Origin: Dokdonia pacifica
GTDB taxonomy: Bacteria; Bacteroidota; Bacteroidia; Flavobacteriales; Flavobacteriaceae
DNA length: 64,000 nucleotides
Direction of reading: 5' to 3'
Assembly (NCBI RefSeq): GCF_900188275.1
Contig: NZ_FZNY01000001.1
Coordinates: 186,001 to 250,000, forward strand
Part shown: positions 18,488 to 27,511 of the stretch, piece after piece
How positions within the stretch are numbered: the first letter of the stretch is position 1
Layout of the letters: each line of letters opens with the position of its first letter
Notes under the pieces: model-generated
The model's input: only the letters and a program-made list of their open reading frames with translations
Told to the model about the DNA's origin: nothing
Database searches by the model: none
Made by a program: the position numbers and the translations under genes

Positions 18488-19228
18488 ATGGACTTTTTAG
18501 ATCAAATTAATCTCGACAAATTACCACGCCATATCGCTGTGATCATGGACGGTAATGGTCGTTGGGCAAAAAAACAAGGACTACTGCGAGCTGCTGGACA
18601 CAAAAGAGGCACTCAAGCGGTTAGAGAGATCGTTGAAGGATGTGCCGAAATAGGAGTAGAACATCTTACACTTTATGCCTTCTCTACTGAAAATTGGAAT
18701 CGTCCAAAGAAAGAAGTAGACACGCTAATGAATCTCCTTGTTTCTTCTCTAAAGAAAGAAATCAATACACTTCAAAAGAATAACGTCTCGTTAAAAGCTA
18801 TTGGTAATATTGATTCATTACCAAAAAAAGCACAAAAAGAATTAAAAGAAGTTATACATCAAACTAAAGATAACAAAAGATTAAGAGTTACACTAGCTCT
18901 AAGCTATGGAGCTCGTGAAGAAATTCTTAAAACCGTAAAAGAAATAAGCTTTAAAGTTAAAAATAACATAATTTCACCCGATGAGATTGACGAGTCTTAT
19001 ATTAATAAGCATCTTTACACCCATGACATGCCAGATGTTGATTTACTTATAAGAACTAGCGGAGAGCAACGTGTTAGTAATTTTTTATTATGGCAAATAG
19101 CATATGCAGAGTTTTACTTTACAGAAGTATTATGGCCAGATTTTAAGAAAAAGGATTTACATGAAGCTATTTACAATTACCAGAAAAGAGAACGAAGATT
19201 TGGAAAGACAAGTGAACAAATTCAATAA
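18488..19228 (+). CDS. uppS: Isoprenyl transferase (undecaprenyl diphosphate synthase)
   Basis: UppS makes the C55 lipid carrier of peptidoglycan and LPS synthesis. The protein opens MDFLDQINLDKLPRHIAVIMDGNGRWAKK with catalytic Asp21. It also has FSTENWNRPKKEV and the C-terminal RTSGEQRVSNFLLWQIAYAEFYF signature. A longer reading frame opens at a TTG at 18449 inside the preceding gene, but the ATG at 18488 gives the normal 247-residue length and follows the upstream stop by 7 bp. bamA starts a few bases after the stop. Confidence 0.95.
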   Translation: MDFLDQINLDKLPRHIAVIMDGNGRWAKKQGLLRAAGHKRGTQAVREIVEGCAEIGVEHLTLYAFSTENWNRPKKEVDTLMNLLVSSLKKEINTLQKNNVSLKAIGNIDSLPKKAQKELKEVIHQTKDNKRLRVTLALSYGAREEILKTVKEISFKVKNNIISPDEIDESYINKHLYTHDMPDVDLLIRTSGEQRVSNFLLWQIAYAEFYFTEVLWPDFKKKDLHEAIYNYQKRERRFGKTSEQIQ

Positions 19229-19244
19229 CTTAATAAATCAAAGC

Positions 19245-21824
19245 TTGATATTAAAAAAAATTACTTTTGTACTACTATTACTTACATCTGTAATCGCTCA
19301 AGCCCAGAGGGATTTACCCCTAGATCCAGAAGTTAAGTACGAGATCGGTAACATTACAGTTACTGGAACTTCTACGTATAACGAAAATACAGTAATCACC
19401 TTTACAGGTTTACGTGTAGGAGAACGTATCTATCTCCCAGGAGAAAAAATAAGTAATGTCATTAAAAACTTATGGAAATTAGAATTATTTTCAGACATAA
19501 ACCTATATGTTACGGATATAAGAGGTGACGTTGTAGATCTTCAACTTGACATTCAAGAAGTACCAGAGTTAAACGAGATCAAGTTCAAGGGAATAAAAGA
19601 GAAAAAGGGAACTACCTTTATTAAAGACAATGGCTTAAATAAAGGGGCTAAGGTTACAGAAAACCTAGTCACCACTACAAAAAACTATATTGAAAACACA
19701 TATAAGAAAAAAGGGTTTTTTAATGCTAAAACACTTATAAATGTAATTCCAAAAGAAGACACTGTATCAAAAAACAAAGTCAATATGGTTGTAAATATTG
19801 ACAGAGGATCTCGTGTAAAAGTAGATCAAATTATTTTTGAAGGAAGTGAAAAAATCAAAAGTAAAAGATTGAGACGCGCTATGAAAAACACGAAAAGAAA
19901 AAATCCTTTTCGTTTTTATAAGCGTTCTAAGTACATAGAGTCTGACTATGAGGATGATAAAAAGTCTATTATAGATACCTATAAAGAAAATGGGTACCGT
20001 GATGCTCGTATCGTATCTGATACTATTATCAAGAATGATGATGATGGTATCACACTTAAACTTAATGTTGAAGAAGGAAAAAAATATTACATAGGTGATA
20101 TCGATTTTATTGGTAATACTGTATTTTCTGATGCTCAATTATTAAGACAATTAGTTTTAAAGAAAGGAGATGTTTATAACGGGGTTTTATTAAAAGAGCG
20201 TATTCAGAAAGAAGGAGACCCTGATGCTGATGACCTTGCTAACTTATATCAAAATAACGGTTATTTATTTTCAAACATTAACGCTGTAGAAACTGGCGTT
20301 GATAATGATACCATCAATTTTGAGATTCGTATTTCTGAAGGTAAACTAGCTTATTTTAATAGAGTTGAAGTAAAAGGAAATGATAAAACAAAAGATAAAG
20401 TAATCTACAGAGAACTTCTTACTAGACCTGGTCAACAGTATAGTAAACAAGCCGTAGTATCTACCATTCGTCAGTTAGGGCAGCTTGGATTTTTTGATCC
20501 ACAGCAACTTACTCCTGAATTCAAAAACTTTGATCAAATAGGCGGAACTGTAGATTTAGAATATAATGTGGTTGAGCAAGGAGCTAGTCAGATAGAACTA
20601 CAAGGTGGTTTTGGTGGTGGTGGTTTTGTAGGAACCTTAGGACTATCCTTCAATAACTTCTCTATACAAAATATCTTTAAAAAAGAAGCATACAAACCGT
20701 TACCTATGGGTGATGGGCAGCGCTTTTCATTAAGAGCTCAAGCAAGTCAATTCTTCCAAACGTATAGTATCTCTCTTACAGATCCATGGTTTGGAGGTAA
20801 AAAACCAGTACAATTATCTGTATCATTATCTCACACCATACAGTTCCAATTTAACAATTTAGCAACCAGTGCTAGAGATCGTGTAAATAGAGATAGTAGA
20901 AATATTATTACAGGAGGTTCTATTGGATTAGCGAAGCGTTTAAATTGGCCAGATGCAAGATTTACATTGTCACACGCTATTAGTTACCAAAACTTTAACC
21001 TAAAGAATTTTAACACAGGTCTATTTACTTTTGGAAATGGATCTTCAGTAAACTTAGGATATACAATTGGTCTTAGTAGAAACAACACTGCAAACAACCC
21101 TATATTCCCGGTATCAGGTTCTCAATGGAGCCTTACAGCGAAGTTAACACCTCCATATTCATTATTTAATAATGTAGATTATGAAGCATTAGCGGCAGAT
21201 AGAGAAGTTGCAGTAGAAAATCAAGATTCTGACGCATTAGCAGAAATAGATCAAGAACGTTTCAACTTTTTAGAATTTTATAAAATTAAATTTGACGGAA
21301 AGTGGTATACAAGTCTTCCTGGTAAATTTGTATTACAATCTAATGTTGAATTTGGTTGGTTAGGAGCTTACAACAATGACAGAGGAATCCCTCCATTTGA
21401 GCGTTTTTTCTTAGGAGGAGATGGATTAGGAGGTTTTGCTCTTGATGGACGTGAAATCATTCGTTTAAGAGGATATCCAAACCAATCTGTAACTCCTTTA
21501 GACAGAGGAGCAGCCACTACAGCAAATAATAATGATGGCGCAACTATATACAATAAATTCAGTCTGGAACTACGATATCCAGTAACATTTAGTCAAGCTG
21601 CAACCATTTATACATTAGCTTTTATTGAAGGAGGAGCAACTTATGACAATTTTAGAGACTATAATCCGTTTCAATTGAATAGATCTGCTGGTGCAGGAAT
21701 TCGTATATTTATGCCTGCCTTTGGATTATTAGGGCTGGATTTTGGATATGGATTTGATCCCATACCTGGGCTAATACAGCCTAATGGGTGGGAAACGCAC
21801 TTTATCATTGGACAGCAGTTTTAA
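19245..21824 (+). CDS. bamA: Outer-membrane protein assembly factor BamA
   Basis: BamA inserts beta-barrel proteins into the outer membrane. After a signal peptide (KKITFVLLLLTSVIAQAQ) come about five POTRA domains (for example YEIGNITVTGTSTYNENTVI; YIGDIDFIGNTVFSD; YFNRVEVKGNDKTKD). The C-terminal Omp85 barrel ends IIGQQF. The open frame extends back to an ATG at 19104 inside uppS, but those 47 codons would precede the signal peptide. I place the start at the TTG at 19245, 17 bp after the uppS stop, which puts the signal peptide at the N-terminus (859 residues). An ATG at 19161 is the alternative. Confidence 0.92.
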   Translation: MILKKITFVLLLLTSVIAQAQRDLPLDPEVKYEIGNITVTGTSTYNENTVITFTGLRVGERIYLPGEKISNVIKNLWKLELFSDINLYVTDIRGDVVDLQLDIQEVPELNEIKFKGIKEKKGTTFIKDNGLNKGAKVTENLVTTTKNYIENTYKKKGFFNAKTLINVIPKEDTVSKNKVNMVVNIDRGSRVKVDQIIFEGSEKIKSKRLRRAMKNTKRKNPFRFYKRSKYIESDYEDDKKSIIDTYKENGYRDARIVSDTIIKNDDDGITLKLNVEEGKKYYIGDIDFIGNTVFSDAQLLRQLVLKKGDVYNGVLLKERIQKEGDPDADDLANLYQNNGYLFSNINAVETGVDNDTINFEIRISEGKLAYFNRVEVKGNDKTKDKVIYRELLTRPGQQYSKQAVVSTIRQLGQLGFFDPQQLTPEFKNFDQIGGTVDLEYNVVEQGASQIELQGGFGGGGFVGTLGLSFNNFSIQNIFKKEAYKPLPMGDGQRFSLRAQASQFFQTYSISLTDPWFGGKKPVQLSVSLSHTIQFQFNNLATSARDRVNRDSRNIITGGSIGLAKRLNWPDARFTLSHAISYQNFNLKNFNTGLFTFGNGSSVNLGYTIGLSRNNTANNPIFPVSGSQWSLTAKLTPPYSLFNNVDYEALAADREVAVENQDSDALAEIDQERFNFLEFYKIKFDGKWYTSLPGKFVLQSNVEFGWLGAYNNDRGIPPFERFFLGGDGLGGFALDGREIIRLRGYPNQSVTPLDRGAATTANNNDGATIYNKFSLELRYPVTFSQAATIYTLAFIEGGATYDNFRDYNPFQLNRSAGAGIRIFMPAFGLLGLDFGYGFDPIPGLIQPNGWETHFIIGQQF

Positions 21825-21862
21825 TTTTTGGCACGATTATTTCTAACGCTATTATAACCAAT

Positions 21863-22894
21863 ATGAAAACAAAAGTTTTTTTCTTTTTTGCATCACTTTT
21901 TTTAGTGAGCCTAGTTGCACAAGCACAACGTGGTATCCGTGTGGGCTATATAAATATGGATTACATACTTGAAAATGTTCCTGAATATCAAGAAGCATCT
22001 TCTCAACTAGATTCAAAAGTTAAAAAATGGAAAAGTGAAATTGAAAAAAAGATAGGTGAGATAGAAGAAATGAAAAAGCAATTACAAAATGAACGTGTAT
22101 TGCTTACAAAAGAACTAATCGAAGAGCGTGAAGAAGAGATTACCTATGAAGAAGAGCAAATTTTTGAATATCAGCAAAAACGTTTTGGTCCAGGAGGAGA
22201 TTTGGCTATTCAAAAACGTCAATTAATAGAACCTATACAAGATCAAGTTTTTAATGCTGTTCAAGAAATCTCAAAAAACAAAAAATACGATGTTGTTTTA
22301 ACAAAGAAAGAAGCTGGTGTACTTTATGTAGCAGATCGTCTTGATATGAGTGATCAAGTATTAAGAAGTATTACTAGATCTGCAAAGCGTAAACAAATAA
22401 ATAGCAAGAAAGAAGAAAAATCTTTTGATAGAGACGAAGCAAAAACAGTAGAGCAAGATAAAGCTACACAAGCACGTCAGAAAGCAATAGATGATAAAAA
22501 AGCCGAAAGAGAAGCCTTAATAGAAGAAAAAGCAAAACAACGTGAAGAAGAAAAAGAAGCACGTAATAAAGCTTTTGAAGAACGCAGACAACGTATACTT
22601 GCTGAACGTCAACAACGAAAAGATTCTATAGCAGCAGTCAAAGCAGCAGCTAGAGAAAAGTCTGGGAAAGGAGCCCCTCTTACTGCTGAAGAGAAAAAAG
22701 AAAGACAACAAAGAATAATAGCAGAGCGCCAAAAAAGAAAAGATTCTATAACAGCAGCTCGTAAAAGAGTAAAAGATTCTGTTAATGCAGAACGTCAAAG
22801 AAAAAGAGATTCTATATTAGACGCTCGTAAAAACAAAGCAAATAATCTTCCAAAACCTCCAGAAGAAGATGATAACGGAGAAGGAGGTATTTAA
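21863..22894 (+). CDS. OmpH/Skp-family periplasmic chaperone with long charged C-terminal tail
   Basis: Skp-like proteins escort outer-membrane proteins through the periplasm. The 343-residue product has a signal peptide ending in AQAQ, then the family start RGIRVGYINMDYILENVPEYQEA and a long coiled coil. GDLAIQKRQLIEPIQDQVFNAVQEI marks the end of the OmpH domain. Unlike ordinary Skp (about 160-170 residues), a further 150 residues of Lys/Arg/Glu-rich, partly repetitive sequence follow (AERQQRKDSI, AERQKRKDSI, AERQRKRDSI). The open frame extends 25 codons upstream into bamA, but the ATG at 21863 puts the signal peptide first. Confidence 0.88.
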   Translation: MKTKVFFFFASLFLVSLVAQAQRGIRVGYINMDYILENVPEYQEASSQLDSKVKKWKSEIEKKIGEIEEMKKQLQNERVLLTKELIEEREEEITYEEEQIFEYQQKRFGPGGDLAIQKRQLIEPIQDQVFNAVQEISKNKKYDVVLTKKEAGVLYVADRLDMSDQVLRSITRSAKRKQINSKKEEKSFDRDEAKTVEQDKATQARQKAIDDKKAEREALIEEKAKQREEEKEARNKAFEERRQRILAERQQRKDSIAAVKAAAREKSGKGAPLTAEEKKERQQRIIAERQKRKDSITAARKRVKDSVNAERQRKRDSILDARKNKANNLPKPPEEDDNGEGGI

Positions 22895-22932
22895 CAACCC
22901 TTTATAATAACACTTAACTTAATTAGATTACA

Positions 22933-23448
22933 ATGAAACACATGAAAAAAGTATTTGTAGCCATAGCTCTAGTAATAGGAATGACTAGTGTAATGCAAGC
23001 TCAAGATTCAAAAATTGCGCACATTAACACACAGGCATTAGTAGAAGCAATGCCAAGTTATGTAGCTGCCAATGCTGAGCTTGAAAAAGCACAAAAATCG
23101 TATCGAGCTCAGTTAGAAGAAATGAAAACTGAACTTCAGAAAACATCTGAAAGATATGGTCGTGAAGTAAACGAGCAAACAGACGAAACAAATCTTGCAC
23201 GTCAAAAAGAAGTACAAGAAACATTAGCTCAAATCAATCAGTATGAGCAAAATGCATACACAAAGCTTCGCCAGCAAGAGCAAGAATTATTAAAGCCTAT
23301 TCTTGAAAAAGCGCGTGTAACGATTCAAAAAGTAGCTAGAGCAAAAGGATATCAATTTGTTTTAGATTCTACTCCTGGTGCCGCTGGTGTAATCATGGCA
23401 GATGGTTATGATCTTATGGCAGATGTAAAAGCAGATTTAGGCATCTAA
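22933..23448 (+). CDS. OmpH/Skp-family periplasmic chaperone
   Basis: This is a second Skp-like chaperone of normal size (171 residues). It has a signal peptide ending in MQAQ, the start SKIAHINTQALVEAMPSYVAA, a long coiled-coil and the C-terminal KGYQFVLDSTPGAAGVIMADGYDLMADV. The tandem bamA-ompH-ompH order is conserved in Bacteroidota and supports a role in barrel-protein delivery to BamA. Met4 (22942) is a second possible start. A strong terminator closes the cluster. Confidence 0.92.
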   Translation: MKHMKKVFVAIALVIGMTSVMQAQDSKIAHINTQALVEAMPSYVAANAELEKAQKSYRAQLEEMKTELQKTSERYGREVNEQTDETNLARQKEVQETLAQINQYEQNAYTKLRQQEQELLKPILEKARVTIQKVARAKGYQFVLDSTPGAAGVIMADGYDLMADVKADLGI

Positions 23449-23486
23449 AAACAGTACTATAATTTCGCTTTAAGCGAAAGTTTATA

Positions 23487-23520
23487 AAAAACTGCCTTCA
23501 AAATGAAGGCAGTTTTTTTA
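23487..23520 (+). terminator. Terminator of the bamA/ompH cluster
   Basis: The stem ACTGCCTTC / GAAGGCAGT (23491-23499 with 23505-23513) is followed by seven T. Another short inverted repeat, TTCGCTT / AAGCGAA, lies just upstream (23464-23478). Confidence 0.85.
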
Positions 23521-23530
23521 TTTTAGACCT

Positions 23531-24349
23531 ATGCAAAAAAATCAATATATCGGTGTATTTGATAGCGGGATAGGTGGCATTTCTATTTGGAAAGAAATTG
23601 TCCAGTTATTACCATTGGAATCGACTATTTATTTAGCAGATAGTAAACACGCACCTTATGGAGGAAAGTCTCAAGAAGAGATCACACAATTATGCATAAA
23701 AAACACAGAAATATTACTTCAGCTTGGCGCTAAAATTATTGTTGTAGCTTGTAATACAGCAACTACAAATGCGATTGATTATTTAAGAGCAAATTACAAT
23801 GTACCTTTTATAGGGATAGAGCCTGCTATCAAACCTGCTGCGTTACAATCTAAGAACAAGAGTATTGGTATTCTAGCTACAAAAGGAACCTTAAATAGTC
23901 GTTTATTTTCTACTACATCACAGCGTTACACCAAAGAGATAGATACCATAGAAGTGATAGGGACCGGGCTTGTACCTCTTATTGAACAAGGTAAAATTGA
24001 TAGCGATGAAACAAAAAAATTGCTTATTAATTACTTAGCCCCTATGATTGAAGCAAACATTGACTATCTAGTTTTAGGGTGTAGTCATTATCCATTTTTA
24101 CTTCCTATTTTAAAAGAATTATTACCTAAACAAGTCACTATTATAGATTCTGGAGAAGCTGTTGCTAAACAAACAAGAGCAATTTTAGAACAAGAAAAAA
24201 CAATCAAAACAGAGGCTTTACAACCAGTTAAACATCATATCTATTCTAATAATGTTATTGATGTACTTGAAGCTATTATTATACGCTTTCGCGAAAGCGG
24301 ACACATCCCTCAAAAAACAGCTATTGAGGTGTCATATAAGGACTTTTAG
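23531..24349 (+). CDS. murI: Glutamate racemase
   Basis: MurI makes D-glutamate for peptidoglycan. The 272-residue product has GVFDSGIGG (Asp11), the catalytic cysteines Cys74 (VVACNTATTNA) and Cys184 (VLGCSHYPFL, with His186), and YGGKSQEEI. Near the C-terminus the peptide RFRES is encoded by a copy of the dispersed palindrome, about 50 bp before the stop. The gene converges on the response-regulator gene with only 3 bp between stop codons, so no terminator fits between them. Confidence 0.95.
   Translation: MQKNQYIGVFDSGIGGISIWKEIVQLLPLESTIYLADSKHAPYGGKSQEEITQLCIKNTEILLQLGAKIIVVACNTATTNAIDYLRANYNVPFIGIEPAIKPAALQSKNKSIGILATKGTLNSRLFSTTSQRYTKEIDTIEVIGTGLVPLIEQGKIDSDETKKLLINYLAPMIEANIDYLVLGCSHYPFLLPILKELLPKQVTIIDSGEAVAKQTRAILEQEKTIKTEALQPVKHHIYSNNVIDVLEAIIIRFRESGHIPQKTAIEVSYKDF
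24285..24298. repeat. Dispersed palindrome inside murI
   Basis: GCTTTCGCGAAAGC preceded by TATAC on the left. Read in the murI frame it gives Arg-Phe-Arg-Glu-Ser near the C-terminus. Confidence 0.9.
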
Positions 24350-24352
24350 CTT

Positions 24353-25090
24353 TTACTTAAAATACGCTAACAAATTGGCTTTTTGGGAAGCAGAAACCAT
24401 TATTTCTTTTCCTGTACTCAATACAGCCGTCCCTCCTTTTCCTTTTCTATATCCTGTTACTTCATTAATATTGATCAAGTACGATTTATGCACACGCACA
24501 AAACCAAAGTCAACCAAGGCATCTTGAAAATATTTAAGTGTTTTACTTACTAGTTTTTTACCGCCACTTGTTAAGAATATTTGTGTATAATTATCGTCTG
24601 CTTGGCAGTACAAAATAGAGGCTGCTTCTAAAACCTCAAAACCATCTTGAACCGGAATTGTAATTTTACCTTGTTTATCAGATTTATAAGCTGTAAGAAC
24701 TTTATCTTCTAGTGCATTTTCTTTTTCTTTAATTTGAACAACATAATCTACTGCCTTGATAAGTTCATCTATAGACACGGGTTTTAACAAATAATAAGAG
24801 GCGTGTGTATTAAGGGCTTCGATAGCATATTGATTATAAGCTGTTACAAATACGGTTTCAAAGCTACGATCCCCCACTTGCTCCAAAAGATCAAAGGCAT
24901 TTCCATGTGGCATTTCTACATCTAAAAAAACAAGATCTAATGTATGATTACGGATAAGGCTTAGTCCTTCTTCTATATTTGATGCTTCACCTACAAGCTC
25001 AATCTTTGGGCAATATTTTTGAAGATAATTGCGTAGTATTTCTCTACTCATTTCTTCATCCTCTACGATAATGGTTTTAAGCTTTAGCAT
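24353..25090 (-). CDS. LytTR-family response regulator
   Basis: This 245-residue response regulator has an N-terminal receiver domain with acidic pocket EDE (10-12) and phospho-acceptor Asp57 in LVFLDVEMPHG. The C-terminal LytTR DNA-binding domain (about 140-245) has the conserved ILYCQADDNYTQIFL and FVRVHKSYLININEV. LytTR proteins bind paired direct repeats about 21 bp apart. It is encoded 2 bp after its sensor kinase. A candidate site with 21-bp spacing lies at 27411-27445, between the kinase and the divergent vWA gene. Confidence 0.93.
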   Translation of the reverse strand: MLKLKTIIVEDEEMSREILRNYLQKYCPKIELVGEASNIEEGLSLIRNHTLDLVFLDVEMPHGNAFDLLEQVGDRSFETVFVTAYNQYAIEALNTHASYYLLKPVSIDELIKAVDYVVQIKEKENALEDKVLTAYKSDKQGKITIPVQDGFEVLEAASILYCQADDNYTQIFLTSGGKKLVSKTLKYFQDALVDFGFVRVHKSYLININEVTGYRKGKGGTAVLSTGKEIMVSASQKANLLAYFK

Positions 25091-25092
25091 GG

Positions 25093-27300
25093 TTAGTTCT
25101 TTTTAAGTGTTAATGTAACTTTTGTTCCTTCTCCGTTTTCAAAAACATCTGTTATTGCAACATCTACGCGATCGCCATACATTTCGTTTAGTATTGCAAT
25201 ACGTTTTTTGATGTTACCCATTCCTTTTGATTTTTGTTTTTTCTGATTATCGGTTTTCATAGCTTTACTACGCTCTCTACCTACACCATCATCTGTTACG
25301 GTAATCACAGCGGTGTCTTTATCTTTTTGACTAAAATGAATATGTAATAATCCTTTTTCTTCTTTATAACGCATTCCATGCCATACAGCATTCTCTACAT
25401 AGGGTTGCAAGAGCATAGGTGGTATTTTAAACTCATCTACTTTTAGATTTTCATCTACCGTAAGTGTATAATCAAATTTATCTTTAAACCTAAAATGCTC
25501 TAGCATTGTATATTTTTTAATAAGCTCTATCTCGCTTGACAATGGAATAAAATCTTCTTCACTATTTTCAAGTACTGCTCGCATCAAACTTGAAAAGTCG
25601 GAAAGATATTTATTTGCTGTACGCTCATCATTTATAGCTATAAAACTGTTTACAGAATTAAGTGCGTTAAATATAAAGTGAGGATTCATTTGTGACCGAA
25701 GCCCTTTAAGTGCTAATAAATTATTTGCATATTTCTGTCTTTTTGAGCTACGATACATTGCAAAAGCCGTAATAAGAAGTGAAATAGCCAGAACAATTAA
25801 TGACCCTATTATTAATTGTTGATTTCTATCACTTGTCTCTCTTAACTCTTGTTCTTTAAAAGCAAGTTGGTATTTTTTCTCATTCAACTCTCTATCTTTT
25901 TCAAGACTCCGGATTCTTGCCTGTTTTTCAGCAATATCTTTCCCTAATCGCACGGCTTTGTATACCTCTTGTTCTTTTCTTTGGTATTCTTCATCTACAA
26001 GAGATTTATAGCGTTCATAACTCTCTGCCGCTTTATCAAAATTTCCTTGATCTCTATGCAATTCTGAAAGACGTCTTGTTGCATCTTTTTCGATAACGAG
26101 ATCATTTTTATCTGCTGCTTCATTAATACTTTTTTCGAAAAATGGAATGGCTTCTTCAAACTTCCTTTGATTGGCATAAGCACTTGCAATCTTATAGTTT
26201 TGCTTTTGAGAAGTAAGTACATCATCATTAGAAATAGAATCTGTCACAACATTATCTATGTCTTCCAACACTTCTTTACGTAGTTTTATTTCTTCATCAA
26301 ACTGCTGTGTTCTATTATAATAATCGGCGGTATTCACTTTAGATCGTGCGGCGCTTTCAGAACTTTCTTGATTTGATAAATCTAGTGCTTTATTATAAGA
26401 ACTAATAGCTTTTTGACTATTACCCATTCCATCATAACACTCTGCAATTTTAGTGTTTAATCGCGTTGCAATAGATACTATAGAGGAATCTGAAGTAATG
26501 CGTTCTGCTTTTTTATACTGCTCGATCGCTTTTTCATATTCTTTAGTCATCTTATAGGAATCACCCAGCCCTTCGATAACTTCTAAATTTTGTTCAAAGG
26601 ATATTGTTTTTTGTAACAAGCTTTGATATAGGCTAATACTCTCCTGATAGTTTTTATTATTAAAATAAGCTTTTGCTAATTTTATATCTACTGCAATATC
26701 ATATACACTTTTAAGGCTAGATTTGTAATTACTAATAGCCAAATCATACTGCTTTCCATACGTATTAATATCTGCCAATAGTTCATAGGCAGTAGCTCTT
26801 TCAGATTCACTTATTCCTTTAACTTCTAATGCAGAAGCGATATGATCTATTCCTTTAGAAACATCTTTTTTGTACTCATCTCTTGCTATTTGAAGAAAGC
26901 CTTCAAAACTCTGTTGTGAATTGCCCTGAATTTCTTCTTCTTCAAATATATCTTCTTCATTAGATAATGATTGTACTTCTACACGTATACGTTGATTATC
27001 TTTTATCGTATAATATCTTGTTTCGAAATCTGCGCTTCGTATCACAAGTTCATCATCTATTCTAGCTCTTATTCTAAACTCACCATCAGCTCCTGTTGTT
27101 GTATAATCACCTCCTGTAATTTCTATGTTTACTCTAGGAATAGGCTCTAATGTTTCTATATCTATAACACTTCCTCTTACTGTTATATATGGCCCTTTTT
27201 CTTGAGGAAATGAGTTTCTATTTTGTGAAAAAGCATTTGCACAAGTGAACATCACTAACAGCAAAGAAATAGTAGTATATATTTTAAAATCCATCTTCAT
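25093..27300 (-). CDS. LytS/YehU-type sensor histidine kinase with TPR repeats and carboxypeptidase-regulatory domain
   Basis: This 735-residue kinase has a signal sequence (MKMDFKIYTTISLLLVMFTCANAFSQ) followed by a carboxypeptidase-regulatory-like beta-sandwich (about 35-110). A long run of TPR repeats comes next (about 135-450), then a coiled coil, one membrane helix (LIIGSLIVLAISLLITAFAMY) and a His_kinase domain with MNPHFIFNALNSVNSFIA. A HATPase domain with DDGVGRERSKA ends the protein. The reading frame extends 20 codons further upstream, but a TATGTTTG promoter element lies 7 bp before the ATG at 27300 and excludes that extension. The transcript may be nearly leaderless. It is co-transcribed with the LytTR regulator. 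Confidence 0.9.
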   Translation of the reverse strand: MKMDFKIYTTISLLLVMFTCANAFSQNRNSFPQEKGPYITVRGSVIDIETLEPIPRVNIEITGGDYTTTGADGEFRIRARIDDELVIRSADFETRYYTIKDNQRIRVEVQSLSNEEDIFEEEEIQGNSQQSFEGFLQIARDEYKKDVSKGIDHIASALEVKGISESERATAYELLADINTYGKQYDLAISNYKSSLKSVYDIAVDIKLAKAYFNNKNYQESISLYQSLLQKTISFEQNLEVIEGLGDSYKMTKEYEKAIEQYKKAERITSDSSIVSIATRLNTKIAECYDGMGNSQKAISSYNKALDLSNQESSESAARSKVNTADYYNRTQQFDEEIKLRKEVLEDIDNVVTDSISNDDVLTSQKQNYKIASAYANQRKFEEAIPFFEKSINEAADKNDLVIEKDATRRLSELHRDQGNFDKAAESYERYKSLVDEEYQRKEQEVYKAVRLGKDIAEKQARIRSLEKDRELNEKKYQLAFKEQELRETSDRNQQLIIGSLIVLAISLLITAFAMYRSSKRQKYANNLLALKGLRSQMNPHFIFNALNSVNSFIAINDERTANKYLSDFSSLMRAVLENSEEDFIPLSSEIELIKKYTMLEHFRFKDKFDYTLTVDENLKVDEFKIPPMLLQPYVENAVWHGMRYKEEKGLLHIHFSQKDKDTAVITVTDDGVGRERSKAMKTDNQKKQKSKGMGNIKKRIAILNEMYGDRVDVAITDVFENGEGTKVTLTLKKN

Positions 27301-27306
27301 AAGGAT

Positions 27307-27334
27307 CAAACATACTAGAAAAATGCAACACCAA
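27307..27334 (-). promoter_or_regulatory. Promoter of the LytS/LytTR operon
   Basis: The minus strand reads TATGTTTG at 27314-27307, with a TTG 17 bp upstream (27334-27332). The expected transcription start is within a few bases of the ATG at 27300. Confidence 0.55.
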
Positions 27335-27410
27335 AAAATGGCTATATCTAGATATGTCAAAATACAGCGCTATTTAAGCATTAAAATAGCATTCACACTA
27401 AAATAATAGT

Positions 27411-27445
27411 AGTGTTCCCTCATTCAAATGAACTGTTCCCTCATT
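27411..27445. promoter_or_regulatory. Paired 14-bp direct repeats with 21-bp period, possible LytTR binding site
   Basis: AGTGTTCCCTCATT (27411-27424) and ACTGTTCCCTCATT (27432-27445) differ at one base and are offset by exactly 21 bp, two helical turns. Paired direct repeats with this period and a GTT core are the usual target of LytTR domains. They lie in the intergenic region between the kinase operon and the vWA gene. That the neighbouring LytTR protein binds here is inference. Confidence 0.6.
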
Positions 27446-27511
27446 TTGAATTTTTAACCTCTTTTTATGTGTTTAGTTTTACATCATATTCATCAAAATA
27501 TACAAACGACT

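Noticed and set aside
19104-19244. Upstream ATG starts for bamA inside uppS
   Set aside because: They would bury the signal peptide 28 to 47 residues into the protein.
23464-23478. TTCGCTT / AAGCGAA inverted repeat as another copy of the dispersed palindrome
   Set aside because: The centre is different (no TCGCGA); similarity is limited to the arms.
27301-27360. Twenty extra N-terminal residues on the sensor kinase
   Set aside because: A good TATGTTTG promoter element sits within this stretch, so it is probably not part of the message.
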